From Zingiber officinale (taxonomy: Eukaryota > Streptophyta > Magnoliopsida > Zingiberales > Zingiberaceae), in the NCBI RefSeq assembly GCF_018446385.1, contig NC_055990.1, positions 139,326,996 through 139,390,995 of the forward strand: a DNA stretch of 64,000 nucleotides. Reading direction: 5' to 3'. Shown here in pieces: positions 10,437 to 21,539 of the stretch. Numbering within the stretch: the stretch's first letter is position 1; the number at the start of each line of letters is the position of its first letter. Made by a program: the position numbers and the translations under genes. The notes under the pieces are model-generated. The model was not told the DNA's origin. It ran no database searches and saw only the letters and a program-made list of their open reading frames with translations.

Positions 10437-11817
10437 TTGAAGTTAAGTTGTGAGTTTGAATAAAATTTTGAGTTTAAGGTTAAAATTTTTAAATTAATTT
10501 TTAAGTTTAAAATTTTGAAATAAATTTTTAAAATTAAAATTTTAAAATTAATTTTTAAGTTTAAAATTAATATTTGGAAATAATTTTAAATTTTAAAATT
10601 TTGAAAATAATTTTTAAGTTTAAAATTAAAATTTTGAAAATAATTTTTAAGTTTTAAAATTAAAATTTTGAGATTAATTTTTAAGTTTTAAAATTAAAAT
10701 TTTGAGATTAATTTTTAAGTTTAAAATTAAAATTTTGAAATTAATTTTTAAGTTTAAAATTAAAATTTTGAAAATAATTGTTAAGTTTAAAATTAAAATT
10801 TTGAAAATTAATTTTTTTTAAATTTAGAATTAAAATTTTGAAATTAATTTTTAAGTTTTAAAATTAAAATTTTAACATTAATTTTTAAGTTTAAAATTAA
10901 AATTTTGAAAATAATTTTTAAGTTTAAAATTTACAATTTTAAAATTAATTTTTAAGTTTAAAATTAAAATTTTGAAATTAATTTTTAAGTTTAAAATAAA
11001 ATTTTGAAAATAATTTTTAAAATTAAAATTTTGAAAATAATTTTTAAGTTTAAAATTAAAATTTTGAAAATAATTTTTAAGTTTTTAAAATTAAAATTTT
11101 AAAATTAATTTTTAAGTTTAAAATAAAATTTTGAAAATAATTTTTAAGTTTTAAAATAAAATTTTGAAAATAATTTTTAAGTTTTAAAATTAAAATTTTA
11201 AAATTAATTTTTAAGTTTAAAATAAAATTTTGAAAATAATTTTTAAGTTTAAAATTTAAAATTTTAAAATTAATTTTTAAGTTTTAAAATTAAAATTTTG
11301 AGATTAATTTTTAAGTTTAAAATTAAAATTTTGAAATTAATTTTTAAGTTTAAAATTTTGAAATTAATTTTTAAGTTTAAAATAAAATTTTGAAAATATT
11401 TTTTAAGTTTTAAAATTAAAATTTTGAGATTAATTTTTAAGTTTAAAATTAAAATTTTGAAATTAATTTTTAAGTTTAAAATTTTGAAATTAATTTTTAA
11501 GTTTAAAATAAAATTTTGAAAATATTTTTAAGTTTAAAATAAAATTTTGAAAATAATTTTTAAGTTTTAAAATTAAAATTTTGAGATTAATTTTTAAGTT
11601 TAAAATTTTGAAATTAATTTTTAAGTTTAAAATAAAATTTTGAAAATATTTTTTAAGTTTTAAAATTAAAATTTTGAGATTAATTTTTAAGTTTAAAATT
11701 AAAATTTTGAAATTAATTTTTATGTTTAAAATAAAATTTTGAAAATAATTTTTAAGTTTAAAATTAATTTAAGTTTAAAATTAATTTAAGTTTAAAATTT
11801 TAAAATTAATTTTTTAA
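10437..11817. repeat. AT-rich minisatellite, ~33-bp unit
   Basis: About 1.4 kb of imperfect repeats built on aagtttaaaattaaaatttt plus gaaattaattttt, with unit lengths around 32-34 and many small indels. There is almost no G or C. It lies between gag and the internal promoter of the accessory ORF. Confidence 0.9.
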
Positions 11818-12340
11818 GCCTTATTCATCTCACCTGATCTATATTATCAATCAGGGAATCCTATGATTTTGTGAGATGAAATTGGTTTGATTACAGAGTT
11901 TTGGTTTAACTTGTGTTAGATTTAGACTTAGCTTTGGTTTCCGCAAATAGGCATTCTTCGGATAAACTTCTAAGCTTGGTGAGTCACAAGGACATCATTA
12001 GAAGTAACCAACCTTTCGAGGTTTTCCGAATAGTCCTATCCACGGAACTTAGTACTAAATCTTGGTCTAACTGGTTAGGATTCGTTTAAGGGTAGCTTCG
12101 GTCAGTTCCACTTGGCCAAATGCATCAGATCGAAACCATATCTTTCTAGACATGCGATGCCCAAGTTTCCCTAACGTACTATCATCCAAAAATTTCACCA
12201 ATACCATGATTCAAGTTAAACTTGGTCTCTAATTCTAATTGCCCTGCCGGGTTTGTTAGTTTTGGGTTACCCTGTCGGGTAAGTTAGTTTTGGAGGTGCC
12301 AGCTATTCTGGAGCCTCCCCCTGAATCATTGGCCATTAAT
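11818..12340 (-). other. internal spacer shared with the 57.9-63.2 kb copia element
   Basis: It matches 59370-59757 in order (tcatctcacc, gggaatcctat-attttgtgaga, tttggtttaact, gaggttttcc). In the relative this segment leads into the protease; here the match stops at the AT-rich repeat, which marks the point where pol was replaced. Confidence 0.7.
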
Positions 12341-14017
12341 TTAAGTTTTGATTTTAGGCTTGTGTCGATTTTTTTTATAGTTATAGTTAACTTGGTGATA
12401 ATTTTGTTGTTTTTTAAACTGTTTAGATTTTGAATTTGATTTAGGTTTGTATTTTGGATTTTGGTTTGGTTTATTTAATTTTATATAATGTATTTTTTCT
12501 TTAGGTATATAATATTGATTAAGTCCTACTTGCGTGGTTAGACACGCTTTCGGAACCCAAGCTAGATTGGTTGACTTGTATTGGGTTATTAATGATTTGA
12601 AGGTTTTATTTGAATTCGACTTATATCCTAATCCGGTTTTATTATAACATGTTTTTTGATTATTTAGGATTAAGTCTAAATTTTTTGATCTTGTTGTGAA
12701 TTTTTCTAACATCTCCTTTAAATTGTTTATTTCATTTTTTAATGATAAATTCTCCTCCTCAAGTGTTAGATCTTGAGTTGGATTTGAATTTTTTAATTGT
12801 ACCTTGAGGTTTTGATTTTCCTCAAGAAGTAATTTGTTTTCATTTTCTACTTTGGTTAATTTACTATTTAAACAAGAAATGATTCTAAAAAACTTTTTGT
12901 TTAAATTAAAATATACCTCATTCGAGCCTTCGGAAACGAGTACAGACTCGTGGCTTGTTTCGGGTTCAGACCCGTCTTCATCTTCCGACTCATTTTCAGT
13001 TTCGGCTTCGCGGGCCATCAGTGCGAGGTGGCTCTGATGTTTCTGCTCTTCTTCCTCTGATTCGTCTGAGGAGTCGTCCCACGTTGCTTTGAGTGTTTTC
13101 CTTTTTGTTAGCTTTGGTTTGTCGAACTTTAGTTTTGGGCATTCGTTCTTGTAATGTCCCTTTTTGTTGCAGCCGTAGCAAGTCACGTTCTTTTGTTATG
13201 AGGGAGAGCTGATCTTTTGAAGATCCTTTTTGCTGAAGCTCCTCTTTCTCCTGGTGAACATTTTTCTTACCAAGTTCACCAGGTGTTCTTCGTTTTCGGA
13301 GTCTTGGTCAGATTTTTCTTCAAATTCAGGCTTGCTTTTCTTTTCTTTGGAGGACCCTGCAAATATAGCTATACCTTTCTCGGTTCCAGCATTAGTTTGT
13401 TCGTGTAATTCTAATTCACAAAAAAGCTCATCTAATTTTAAGTTAGAAAGATCCTTAGAAATTTTGTAGGCATCTACTATTGATGCCCACAAACTATTAC
13501 GTGGAAAGGCGTTTAATGCGTACCTTATTAAGTCTCTGTTCTCCATCTGGTGGCCTATCGCATGGAGCCCGTTGAGGATGTCCTTGATCCTCGCGTGTAG
13601 TTGATTCGCCGTTTCACCTTCCTGCATTTTTATATTAAAAATTTTATTTAAGAGAAGGTCTCGTTTTGTTACCTTGGCGTCGCTCGTTCCCTCGTGCAGC
13701 TCGATCAACTTGTCCCATAGCTCTTTAGCGTTTTTGTGTGGACCGACTCTGTTCAGTTCTTCTCTTGTCAATCCGCATTGTAGAGTGTTGATCGCCTTAT
13801 TTTCTGTTGATGCTTTTTTCTTCAGATCTGCTGTCCAGTCTTCAGGATCTACTAGATTGCCGGCGTTGTCCACTGGAATTTTGTAGGGTCTCGTAATGCT
13901 CATCCACTGGTCGAAGTCTGTTTTGAGGTAGACCTCCATGCGCTTCTTCCAGTACGGGAAGTCGTCCCCGTTGAAGAGTGGAGGTCGCACCGTGCTAAAT
14001 CCTTCTTGTTGGGACAT
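12341..14017 (-). pseudogene. copia gag with one premature stop
   Basis: Reading from MSQQEGFSTVRPPLFNGDDF (ATG at 14017) the frame runs 559 codons to 12341 with a single in-frame TAA at 13198-13196. N-terminal gag domain: YWKKRMEVYLKTDFDQW, LWDKLIELHEGTSDAKVTKR and MQEGETANQLHARIKDILN. The CCHC knuckle CYGCNKKGHYKNEC (about 13180-13139) follows the stop, then an acidic Ser/Glu-rich stretch and coiled coil. The protein would form the particle and bind RNA; the truncated product lacks the knuckle. No pol follows. The first Met in the track frame (14026) is 3 codons upstream; MSQQ is preferred by comparison with MAQLEGYS at 61591. Confidence 0.88.
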
Positions 14018-14215
14018 TCTGTGCACAGGTAAATAACCGAAAAAAATATCCCAAGACTTGGTCTTGGATTAGTAGTGCGGGAAGAGAAAAATAGTAAAAA
14101 AAATCTAGATTGATATTGCAAAAAAAATGATAAACAAGTTTTGAGTGTAAAACTGAAAACCAAAAAAAAATCACCCCCAGTCTGATTGGTGGTTGCACCA
14201 AATCAGAGTGGTACC

Positions 14216-14228
14216 CACTCTGATACCA
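14216..14228 (-). other. primer binding site, initiator Met-tRNA type
   Basis: The minus strand reads TGGTATCAGAGTG, two bases inside the 5' LTR, matching the plant initiator tRNA-Met complement over 11 bases. Confidence 0.88.
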
Positions 14229-14230
14229 CT

Positions 14231-15336
14231 TGTAGGACCGTTAGATTCGATAGAGGGGGGGTGAATATCGATTCGAAAAACAAGAGTATAAGCGCAGCGG
14301 AAAAGTAAAATAGACACAGTTGTTTTACTTCGTTCGGAGCCTGTGACGACTCCTACTCGAAGGCCCGTGGTCCTTGACCACTTTCGTTGGGCAATCACTA
14401 GCAATTCGAAATAATGATTACAAAAGAATCGTACAGTGAATGCTAATGAAAACTAAAAACAAAATACCGACAAGAAGGGAAAAGAATGGAGCGTAGTGTC
14501 GGAGCTTTGTTGGCGTCGCACTGAACGTTGAGCAGCAAGACCCGAGAAGAATTCTCGACAATTGATTGATTACGAAGCTCTGCAGGGCTTCTTTTATATC
14601 TTTGTTCGAGCGCTGGATCCCTTCGGCGCACGGAATGTGACGTGCACAAACCATGATGCTCCACGTGGCGACGGGCTGGATAAATTCGCCTAGGCGCCGG
14701 ATCCTTCAGGCGCCGGACCTCAGCGCTCGGATCCCTCGGGCGCGGACCACCTTGTTCGAAAACTCCTTTTCCGCAAAACAAAGTTAGTCCGAGGTAGATG
14801 TATATCCTGTAACACAGATTGTCAGAGTTAAAGTTCAACAGATAAATAAAAGAGTATGACTTAGATTACGTCTTCCGAGACGGAATCTAGTCACGATCTC
14901 GACTTAGACATCCGAAATGGATCTAAGCGGATCGACGCCTAATGTCCCTTCCCGAACGCGTCCTCACGATCCTCCCTCCGGTGACTTACACCAGACGTCC
15001 GGTCAGCCCGTCGACCCGTCTGGACTTCTCGCCAAGCGTCCGGTCAGCCCGTCGACCTGCTTGGACTTCTCGCCAGCTATCCGGTCAGCTCGTCGACCTT
15101 GCTGGACTTCTCGCCAAGCGTCCGGTCAGCCCGTCGACCCGCTTGGACTTCTCGCCAGCTATCCGGTCAGCCCGTCGACCTAGCTGGACTTCGTGCCAGA
15201 CATCCGGTCAGCCCGTCGACCTGTCTGGACTTTTCCTGCACACTTGATCAAAGTGTCAGACAACAATAAAACTAACTTAACCTATTTGTCATTCATCAAA
15301 ACCTGGGTTAGACCGTTAGTGCTACCCGCACCAACA
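14231..15336 (-). repeat. right (5') LTR of the 8.8-kb copia element
   Basis: 1106 bp. It is nearly identical to the left LTR over 14231-14530 and 15000-15336. Between about 14540 and 14990 it has many 1-5 base deletions and one insertion of about 20 bases. The TATA box is at 14598-14591 (minus) and the same six hairpin units run from 14991. Confidence 0.93.
14991..15228. repeat. six hairpins at exact 41-bp spacing (right LTR)
   Basis: Left arms start at 14991, 15032, 15073, 15114, 15155 and 15196, in the same order as the left LTR. Unit 2 has a G-T pair (CCAAGCG/TGCTTGG) and unit 3 one mismatch. Confidence 0.92.
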
Positions 15337-15341
15337 AGACC

Positions 15342-16660
15342 GACCAATAGAACAGACAATATTGGTGTCTTGTGTTGAAAAACAAGCTGACATAGAAATA
15401 CAGAGTGACTAGAGACCACCAATCATATTATTTTTGCAACAGGGTGTCCTACCAGCAAATGCATAACAAGCTAGAGTCTTTAAGAAGAAGGCCACCCGGT
15501 ATACTTTGATAGGGGATCAGCTTTACAAAAGGGCCTTTTCCGGTCCCTTGCTCAAATGCATTGGATCAGAAGATATACAATATATTTTACAGGATGTTCA
15601 TCAATGTTCATGTGGTAGTCATATTAGGGGAAGATATTTAGCACATAAGATACTATTGACCGGGTATTTCTGGCCTACTCTACAAGAAGATGCGACTTAA
15701 CTTGTAAGGACATGTATGTCTTGTCAAAAGCATCAAAAAATCTCACATCATCCTACCCAACTGTTGAAGACTTCCATCATTTCTTGCCCTTTTGATCAAT
15801 GGGGTATGGACATAATAGGTCTGTTCCCCTAGCAACGGCTTAAAGGAGATTTCTATTGGTAGTTGTAGACTATTTCTCAAAATGGGTGGAAGCTGAACCA
15901 TTAGCAAGAATTACTGAGAGTGCTGTCATCAAATTCTTATGGTAGCACATTATCTGTAGATTTGGTATTCCCCATAAGTTAATTTCTGGTAATGGAAGAC
16001 AATTCTAGGGACAGAGAATTAAAGAATGATGTGCCAGATATGACATTACATAGGCATTCACCTCTGTGGCATATCCACAGAGTAATGGGCAAGCAGAAGT
16101 GACCAATAGAGAAATCATCAGAGGACTCAAAACTAAATTGGATCATGTTGGTAGTAGTTGGGTAGATGAGTTACCCAGTATGCTATGGGCTTATCGTACC
16201 ACTCCTCGAGAGGCTATCGAGATAACTCCATTCCAGCTAGTATACGGGAGAGAAGCAGTAGTCCCCATTGAGGTTGGGGTGGAATCTGATCGGAGAAGGT
16301 TTTATGATGAAGACAATGACGGTCGACGTCTTATGGAACTCGATCTTATCAAAGAAGCTCGGGACAAGGCAGCAACTCGTCTGGTATCTTATCAACAGTG
16401 AATGAGACAGAACTACAACAAAAGAGTTATCCTCCGATTCTTTCAATTAGGGGATTTACTGTGGAAGCGTGTTAAGCCTTTTAGAGATGTTACTAAATTA
16501 GTGCCCCAATGGGGAGGACCATACTAAGTTATACAGAAACTTGCTTCTAGTTCTTATTATCTCCAAGATTCAGAAGGGAGAAATCTCGAGAGGCCCTGGA
16601 GTGCAAATCACTTAAACCATACAGGGCCTAACAAGTACGCCTATAATTTGTCCATATATT
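15342..16660 (+). pseudogene. Tat integrase, degenerate
   Basis: This is the continuation of the element split at 6500. The N-terminal zinc-binding region is visible (YKRAFSGPLLKCI, H...H around GSHIRGRYLAHKI, then SCQKHQK about 15718-15740). The catalytic core starts at CPFDQWGMDIIG (about 15787-15822) but carries several stops. The third catalytic block lies in the open stretch 16066-16401 (AYPQSNGQAEVTNREI, LWAYRTTPREA, PFQLVYGREAVVP). The C-terminal part to about 16640 reads as LGDLLWKR and RPWSANHL. It would insert the cDNA into chromosomal DNA; this copy cannot. Confidence 0.82.
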
Positions 16661-16749
16661 CCATTTAATTTTTGGATATAATGAAAAGATGCAGGCATCT
16701 ACCCTTTAATCAATACATACATTTGCTAGAATGAATCGAACAATTCTTC
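16661..16749. other. spacer after integrase
   Basis: AT-rich sequence between the end of the integrase reading and the first tandem array. No ORF or motif is recognised. Confidence 0.5.
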
Positions 16750-17660
16750 TTTCGAGCGTGCTTCCTCCACTCAGCTATAGTCGATCGGAGACCTTAAGGA
16801 GTGACAGGTCTGGCTTTCTTGAGGGGAACCGGAGACTTTAAACTATTGATAGTCAAGTGTGCCTACTCTGCTCAAGGCTATTCGAGCGTGCTTCCTCCGC
16901 TCAACAACAGTCGATTGAGGACCTTAAGGAGTGACTGGTCTAGCTTCCTTGAGGGGAACCAGAGACTTTAAACCATTGATAGTCAAGCGTGCCTCCTCCG
17001 CTCAAGGCTATTTGAGTGTGCTTCCTTCGCTCGGCAACAGTCGATCGGGACATTAAGGAGTGACTGGTCTGGCTTCCTTGAGGGAAATCAGAGATTTTAA
17101 ACCATTGATAGTCAAGCGTGCCTCCTCCGCTCAAGCCTATTCGAGCGTGCTTCCTCCGCTCGGCAACAGTCGATCGGGGACCTTAAGAAGTGATCAGTCT
17201 GGCTTCCTTGAGTGGAACTGAAGACTTTAAACCATTGATAATCAAGCGTGCCTCCTCCGCTCAAGACTATTCGAGCGTGCTTCCTCCGCTTGGGAACAGT
17301 CGATCGGGGACCTTAAGGAGTGACTAGTCTGGCTTCCTTGAGGGGAATCGGAGACTTTAAACCATTGATAGTCAAGCGTGCCTCCTCCGCTCAAGGCTAT
17401 TCGAGCATGCTTTTTTCGCTCGGGAACAGTTGATCGAGGACCTTAAGAAGTGACCGGTCTGGCTTCCTTGAGGAGAATTATAGACTTTAAACCATTGATA
17501 GTCAAGCGTGCCTCCTCCGCTCAAGGCTATTTGAGTGTGCTTCCTCTGCTCGGCAACAGTCGATCGGGGACCTTAAGGAGTGACCGGTCTAGCTTCCTTG
17601 AGGGGAACTAAAGACTTTACACCCTCAAAGTTCGAGCACACCTCCTCCGCTCGACACCAA
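16750..17660 (+). repeat. tandem array, 130-bp unit, about 7 copies
   Basis: Units begin with ttcgagcgtgcttcctccgc at 16751, 16881, 17011, 17140, 17270, 17400 and 17530, so the period is 130 bp with one 129-bp step. Each unit holds two related half-motifs (cgagcgtgcttcctccgctc and caagcgtgcctcctccgctc), an agtcgatcggggacc block and cttccttgaggggaa. Copies differ by scattered substitutions. Such arrays between pol and the 3' LTR are known in Retand/Tat elements. Confidence 0.9.
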
Positions 17661-17769
17661 TCAATCAAGAAACCCTAAGCCTAAAACTGGAACATATCAG
17701 ATCTAAACTTCTTCAATACCACAGGCTAACTCGCTCAGGAGGACATTCCCGGCCGAAATGTGGTTATAT

Positions 17770-18510
17770 TCCGGCCTTTTCATATTAATTCTGATTTGCT
17801 CGAGAGCACAATCTCGACTAGAATATATCAATCTGTTGAATTTCAAATATTATCTTATATTCACTCGGGAGTACGTGTCTGATCGAGATATATCAATACT
17901 TTCGCCTTTTCATATTAATTCAGATTTGCTCGGGAGCACAATCTCAACCGGAATATATCAATCTGTTGAATTTCAAATATTATCTTATATTCACTCGGGA
18001 GTACGTGCCCGACCGAGATATATCAATACTTTCACCTTTTCATATTAATTCAGATTCACTCGGGAGCACAGTCATGGCCAGAATATATCAATCTTCCGAA
18101 TTTCAAATATTATCTTATATTCACTCGGGAGTACATACCCGATCAAGTTATATCAATACTTTGGCCTCCTCATATCATTTCAGATTCGCTCAGGGTCATA
18201 GTCCCGACCAGAATATGTCAAACTGCTGGATTTCAAGTATCTTCTTATATTCGCTCGAAAGTACATTCCCGACCAAAATGTGATAATACTTTGGCCTTCT
18301 CATATTAATACACACGCACTCGGGATTATGTATCCGACCGAGATATATCAATACTTTGACCTCCTCATATCATTTCGAGTTCATTCAGGAGTATATGCCC
18401 GATCAAAATATATCAATTTTCTAGCCTTCATATATTAATGCAAATTCATTCAAGAGTATATTCCTAATTGAAAAATGTCAAGGCGATGGCTCTCTTACAT
18501 TCACTCGATA
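17770..18510 (+). repeat. second tandem array, 130-bp dimers of ~65-bp units
   Basis: The block ending 'cctttt catattaatt' recurs at 17775, 17905, 18035, 18165 and 18295, every 130 bp. Inside each unit two related halves are seen (tcgggagcacaatctcgacc and tcgggagtacgtgcccgacc, each followed by a/gatatatcaat). A half-unit step occurs at about 18300-18360, which shows that the 65-bp monomer is the basic block. The sequence is unrelated to the array at 16750-17660 yet has the same 130-bp period. Confidence 0.88.
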
Positions 18511-18783
18511 GTACATTTACAATTAAAACAACCTCAAGTTTTGGAGTAAAACGAGGATAGTTTCGAAGATAAGCTGGTATATCTTAATTCTCGATTAGTC
18601 ATTCATAATTTATAAACATACTACATGCGCCCCACTACTTCACAAATTTTCCTTTTCATGCTTTAATTGACATATATTCATCTTGAAAATTCATTTACAA
18701 GTACACTTGGAGTAGTAGGTAAGCTTCATGAATATGGTCTCAAAAGAATTCAACACAAATAGTTTTACCTGTCCACCAAAGTT
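18511..18783. other. unassigned Tat 3' sequence
   Basis: AT-rich sequence between the second tandem array and the end of the antisense ORF. No motif is recognised. Confidence 0.4.
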
Positions 18784-19573
18784 CTACTTAAAACTACTGA
18801 CAAGGTCCTTAAGTAGCTCCTTGTTAAGAGGTCGACGGTCTATGAATCGGGGAGGAGGTTCTTGAGGTAAGAACCATCCTTCTCGCAATTGTGTCAGAAC
18901 CCCATCAACTGAGTTAAGGTCCCCACCATGCGACTGATGAATTCATTCGTGAACTCAGGAGAAGTCAGGTACTTGCGACGACGGTTTTCCCCATCTTTCC
19001 TCTTCACCTGCCTTATATGTCTGTAATTCTAACTCAAGGCATTCCGCTTTCTCTTGGAAACTGGTCTTTTCAGTTTTGAGACGCTCTGACTCCTTAGTGA
19101 GGAAGTCTATTTCTGAATCTTGAGCTTTCAATCTCTCTTGTAACTATAATAGCTCAAAATTCTGAGAGACCAACTCTTGAGCTGAATTTGGAGATCTAGA
19201 GATGGAAGTTTGAAATTGTTTTGGGATAGAAGATCTGAGAACAGCATTTGAAATAGCCTTATTTTTCTGGGATATTTCAACACTCAACTGAGAGGATATG
19301 CTCTGTATTTGCAACTCCAAAGTCTTTTTCTCTTCTTCTTTAACCCCTAATATTTGACGATGATGCTGCAAATCCTTCTCCAAAAGGGGTCATCAGATTG
19401 GTTTGAGAACTTACCTTCTCTTGGAGTTGGGTGACCTCATTGCCTGGAGTAAGGGAGGCTACCTTTAGGACCCTTAATTGATTCTTCAACTCTTTATTCT
19501 CCCTCTCTAGGTCAGCAGCCAAGTTGCCCATGTAGAAGCTTGAGGTGAAAAAAATGGATGAATATAATAACAT
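18784..19573 (-). pseudogene. Tat antisense ORF, 3' part (coiled coil)
   Basis: On the minus strand, opposite to pol, a broken reading starts near MGNLAADLERENKELKNQL (about 19530-19475), continues through a heptad-rich segment (MEKDLQHHRQILGVKEEEKK and EISQKNKAIS) and ends with LREGWFLPQEPPPRFIDRRP... at a TAG (18784-18786). The end matches the end of the forward relic at 44394-44624 (LREGGYLASKPPIHFLNYKK). It is a coiled-coil protein of unknown role; antisense ORFs in this position are described for Retand elements. The 5' part lies beyond the solo LTR at 24834-25440. Confidence 0.6.
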
Positions 19574-20043
19574 AATTAAAATCCGTGGACATAAACTAGA
19601 AAAATATATCAGGAATACTTGTTGGATCGAGAAGCGCTAGAGGGGGGGGGGGGTGAATAGCGCTCGTGACTATTTCATTCGATTCGTAAAACTATCGGAG
19701 TTAAAACACGCAGCGGAATAAAGAAGCAAACACAGAGACACAGGAGAATTTACTTCGTTCGGAGCCTAGATCGACTCCTACTCGAAGGCTCGCGATCCTT
19801 GATCGCTTTCCATGGGCAACAACTATAAGCACGATAAGAATTACAAGTGAAGTACAATAATCAATAATAAATAATTAAATTATATCGACGACAATAAGAA
19901 TAACTGAAGATTCGGACCTCCGGGTCGTCGGGGGGTCGTCGCAGCACTTCGGGATCGTGTCGTTAGCAGCTAGTCGTAGAAGGATTGCTTGCCGTGAGTT
20001 GTTCTGAGCTGCTGGTCGAAACCCTCATTTATACTGTGTTCAA

Positions 20044-20268
20044 GGCGCCTTCAAACCCTCTTAAGGCGCCTCCAGCCCGCCGAGTCGCACGTGTGGATCA
20101 ACACAGACCTGGTCGAACTCTATCTGGTTCAAGGCGCCTTCAGCCTCTTCAAGGCGCCTTCAACATTCGGTCCAAGGCGCCTTGAGCTTCATTCAAGGCA
20201 CCTCCAGTCTGCTGCGCTGGCTTTTCCTGGCTCGCACCCGAGGCGCCTCCAAGCTCCATGGAGGCGCC
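20044..20268. promoter_or_regulatory. GGCGCC palindrome array in solo LTR
   Basis: GGCGCC cores start at 20044, 20065, 20133, 20153, 20176, 20242 and 20263, with a variant GGCACC at 20197. Steps are mostly 20-23 bp, with 21 the commonest. Flanks extend the palindrome (aaggcgcctt, gaggcgcctc). On the minus strand the array lies just upstream of the TATA box. Confidence 0.88.
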
Positions 20269-20640
20269 TCGGACACTGTTCATCCGAGGTTAACTTGTGC
20301 TCCTTTGGTCATGCAAAAGTGTTAGTCCCAAACACATACCCTGCAAAACAAAGTTAGCACAAAACAACAGAAAATATGATAACAGAATATTATGAAAGTC
20401 TCCGGACTGTCCGGGTCTGACTTCGGATTTCCAACCGGAAACCCTAGGTCGACCCGACGCCTACTGTTCCCTCTAAGGGGAACGCATCCTCACCTACTCC
20501 ACTCAGGAGATTTACCTGTTGCCAGTGCGATCCTCCAGATCGACTGGACTTTTGCTCGGTGCTTGATGCTTCCGGACTTTCTGCTGGACTTCTGCTTCCC
20601 GGCTGGTCCAATCTTTCACCTGGTTCGCGACACCAGGACT

Positions 20641-21537
20641 TGTTGGACCCCGTGGTAGTTTTGATGTGATCAACCAAGTTGGTTAGGTCCTGCGTTGTAT
20701 TTGATCCCTGTGTCTGAGTGTGCAGGAGCTTAGGAACACAGGAAGTCGAGCGGAAGACGCAGCTAGCGAGAAGGACGGCACGGGAAGGGAGCCGACGGGT
20801 TTGGTGCGTCCGAAGGACGAGAGAGCTGCGGAAGAGTACTCCGGTGGTTGTGAAGAGCGTGCGCGACGTTCGAGGGACGTTAAGCCGGGACGGAAGGCTG
20901 CTCGAGGAAGGCCGGAAATTGGGTTCGGGTGAGCCCTATTTCGGTTGGCCACAATCACCCAAAAGATCAGAGCATCGGAAGTCGCAACAAGTTGGAAACG
21001 AAGTCAAAGGAGCTGAGCTGCCAGCTTAGAGGCGCCTCCAACCTGACTGGAGGCGCCTCCAACCTGACTGGAGCCGCCTCCAGCCTGATTGGAGGCGCCT
21101 TCAACCAGTCAAAGTGACCGTTCTGTGCGCGGATAAAGTTTTATCCGCTGCCTCCCATGGAGGCGCCTTGGACCCTCGTTGAAGGCGCCTTGGAGCCTAG
21201 GGATAGAATTTCCAGGACCTATATAAAGGTCCCTAGAGCTAGGAATTCAATATCAACTCAAGCATTCAATCTGTAGTATTTCCTAGCAATAGTTCTGAGC
21301 TTTTGAAAGTGTAAAAGGCTTCTCCGCTTTCAGCAAAGGAGATTTTTTCTACTGCGCTTTTTTTCTACTGCCCTGGATTAATAACCTCCTTGGTTGTAAC
21401 CAGGTTAATTCTCCTGTGTCTTTCTTTTACTGTTTTATTTAACTATTGCACTAATTGAGTTGAAAGTACGAGGAGGGTATATTTATTATTTCAGGAGCAA
21501 TTCACCCCCCCTCTTGCCGGCCTCCGCTGCACCAACA
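20641..21537 (+). repeat. left LTR of gag-only element
   Basis: It carries GGCGCC-type palindromes at 21031, 21052, 21073 (GCCGCC variant), 21094, 21162 and 21184, then tatataaag at 21220-21228. The end is ...ctccgctgcaccaaca. Confidence 0.93.
21031..21228 (+). promoter_or_regulatory. 21-bp phased GGCGCC palindromes and TATA box
   Basis: Four cores at exactly 21-bp steps (21031, 21052, 21073, 21094) with ggaggcgcctcc flanks, two more 22 bp apart (21162, 21184), and a TATA box 36 bp after the last. This is the U3 promoter of the element. Confidence 0.85.
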
Positions 21538-21539
21538 AG

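Larger units (their letters stand above)
6501..15336 (-). mobile_element. complete non-autonomous copia-type LTR element with gag and an accessory ORF
   Basis: An 8836-bp element on the minus strand. The LTRs are 6501-7614 and 14231-15336, each TG...CA on the plus strand. Five-base target duplications agacc flank it (6496-6500 and 15337-15341), and removing it rejoins the Tat element. The minus-strand order is LTR, Met-tRNA PBS, gag, AT-rich minisatellite, GGCGCC palindromes with a TATA-like box, spliced ORF, polypurine tract, LTR. No protease, integrase or RT is present. The gag and the flanking 11818-12340 match the related element at 57907-63198, so this looks like a derivative of that family with pol replaced. 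The gag type resembles SIRE/Maximus; that lineage call is tentative. Confidence 0.92.

Noticed and set aside
14917..15378. Overlapping ORFs of 60-100 codons
   Set aside because: They read through the 41-bp hairpin repeats of the LTR; a repeat with few stops gives open frames by chance.
16750..18510. Centromeric or subtelomeric satellite
   Set aside because: Both arrays are short and lie inside a Tat element between integrase and the antisense ORF; their period alone is not evidence for a satellite locus.
20683..20958. Minus-strand 91-codon ORF, also present at 23777-24052, plus plus-strand ORFs at 20718 and 23812
   Set aside because: Kept in both copies only because the LTRs are near-identical; low-complexity Arg/Ser-rich readings with no family match.
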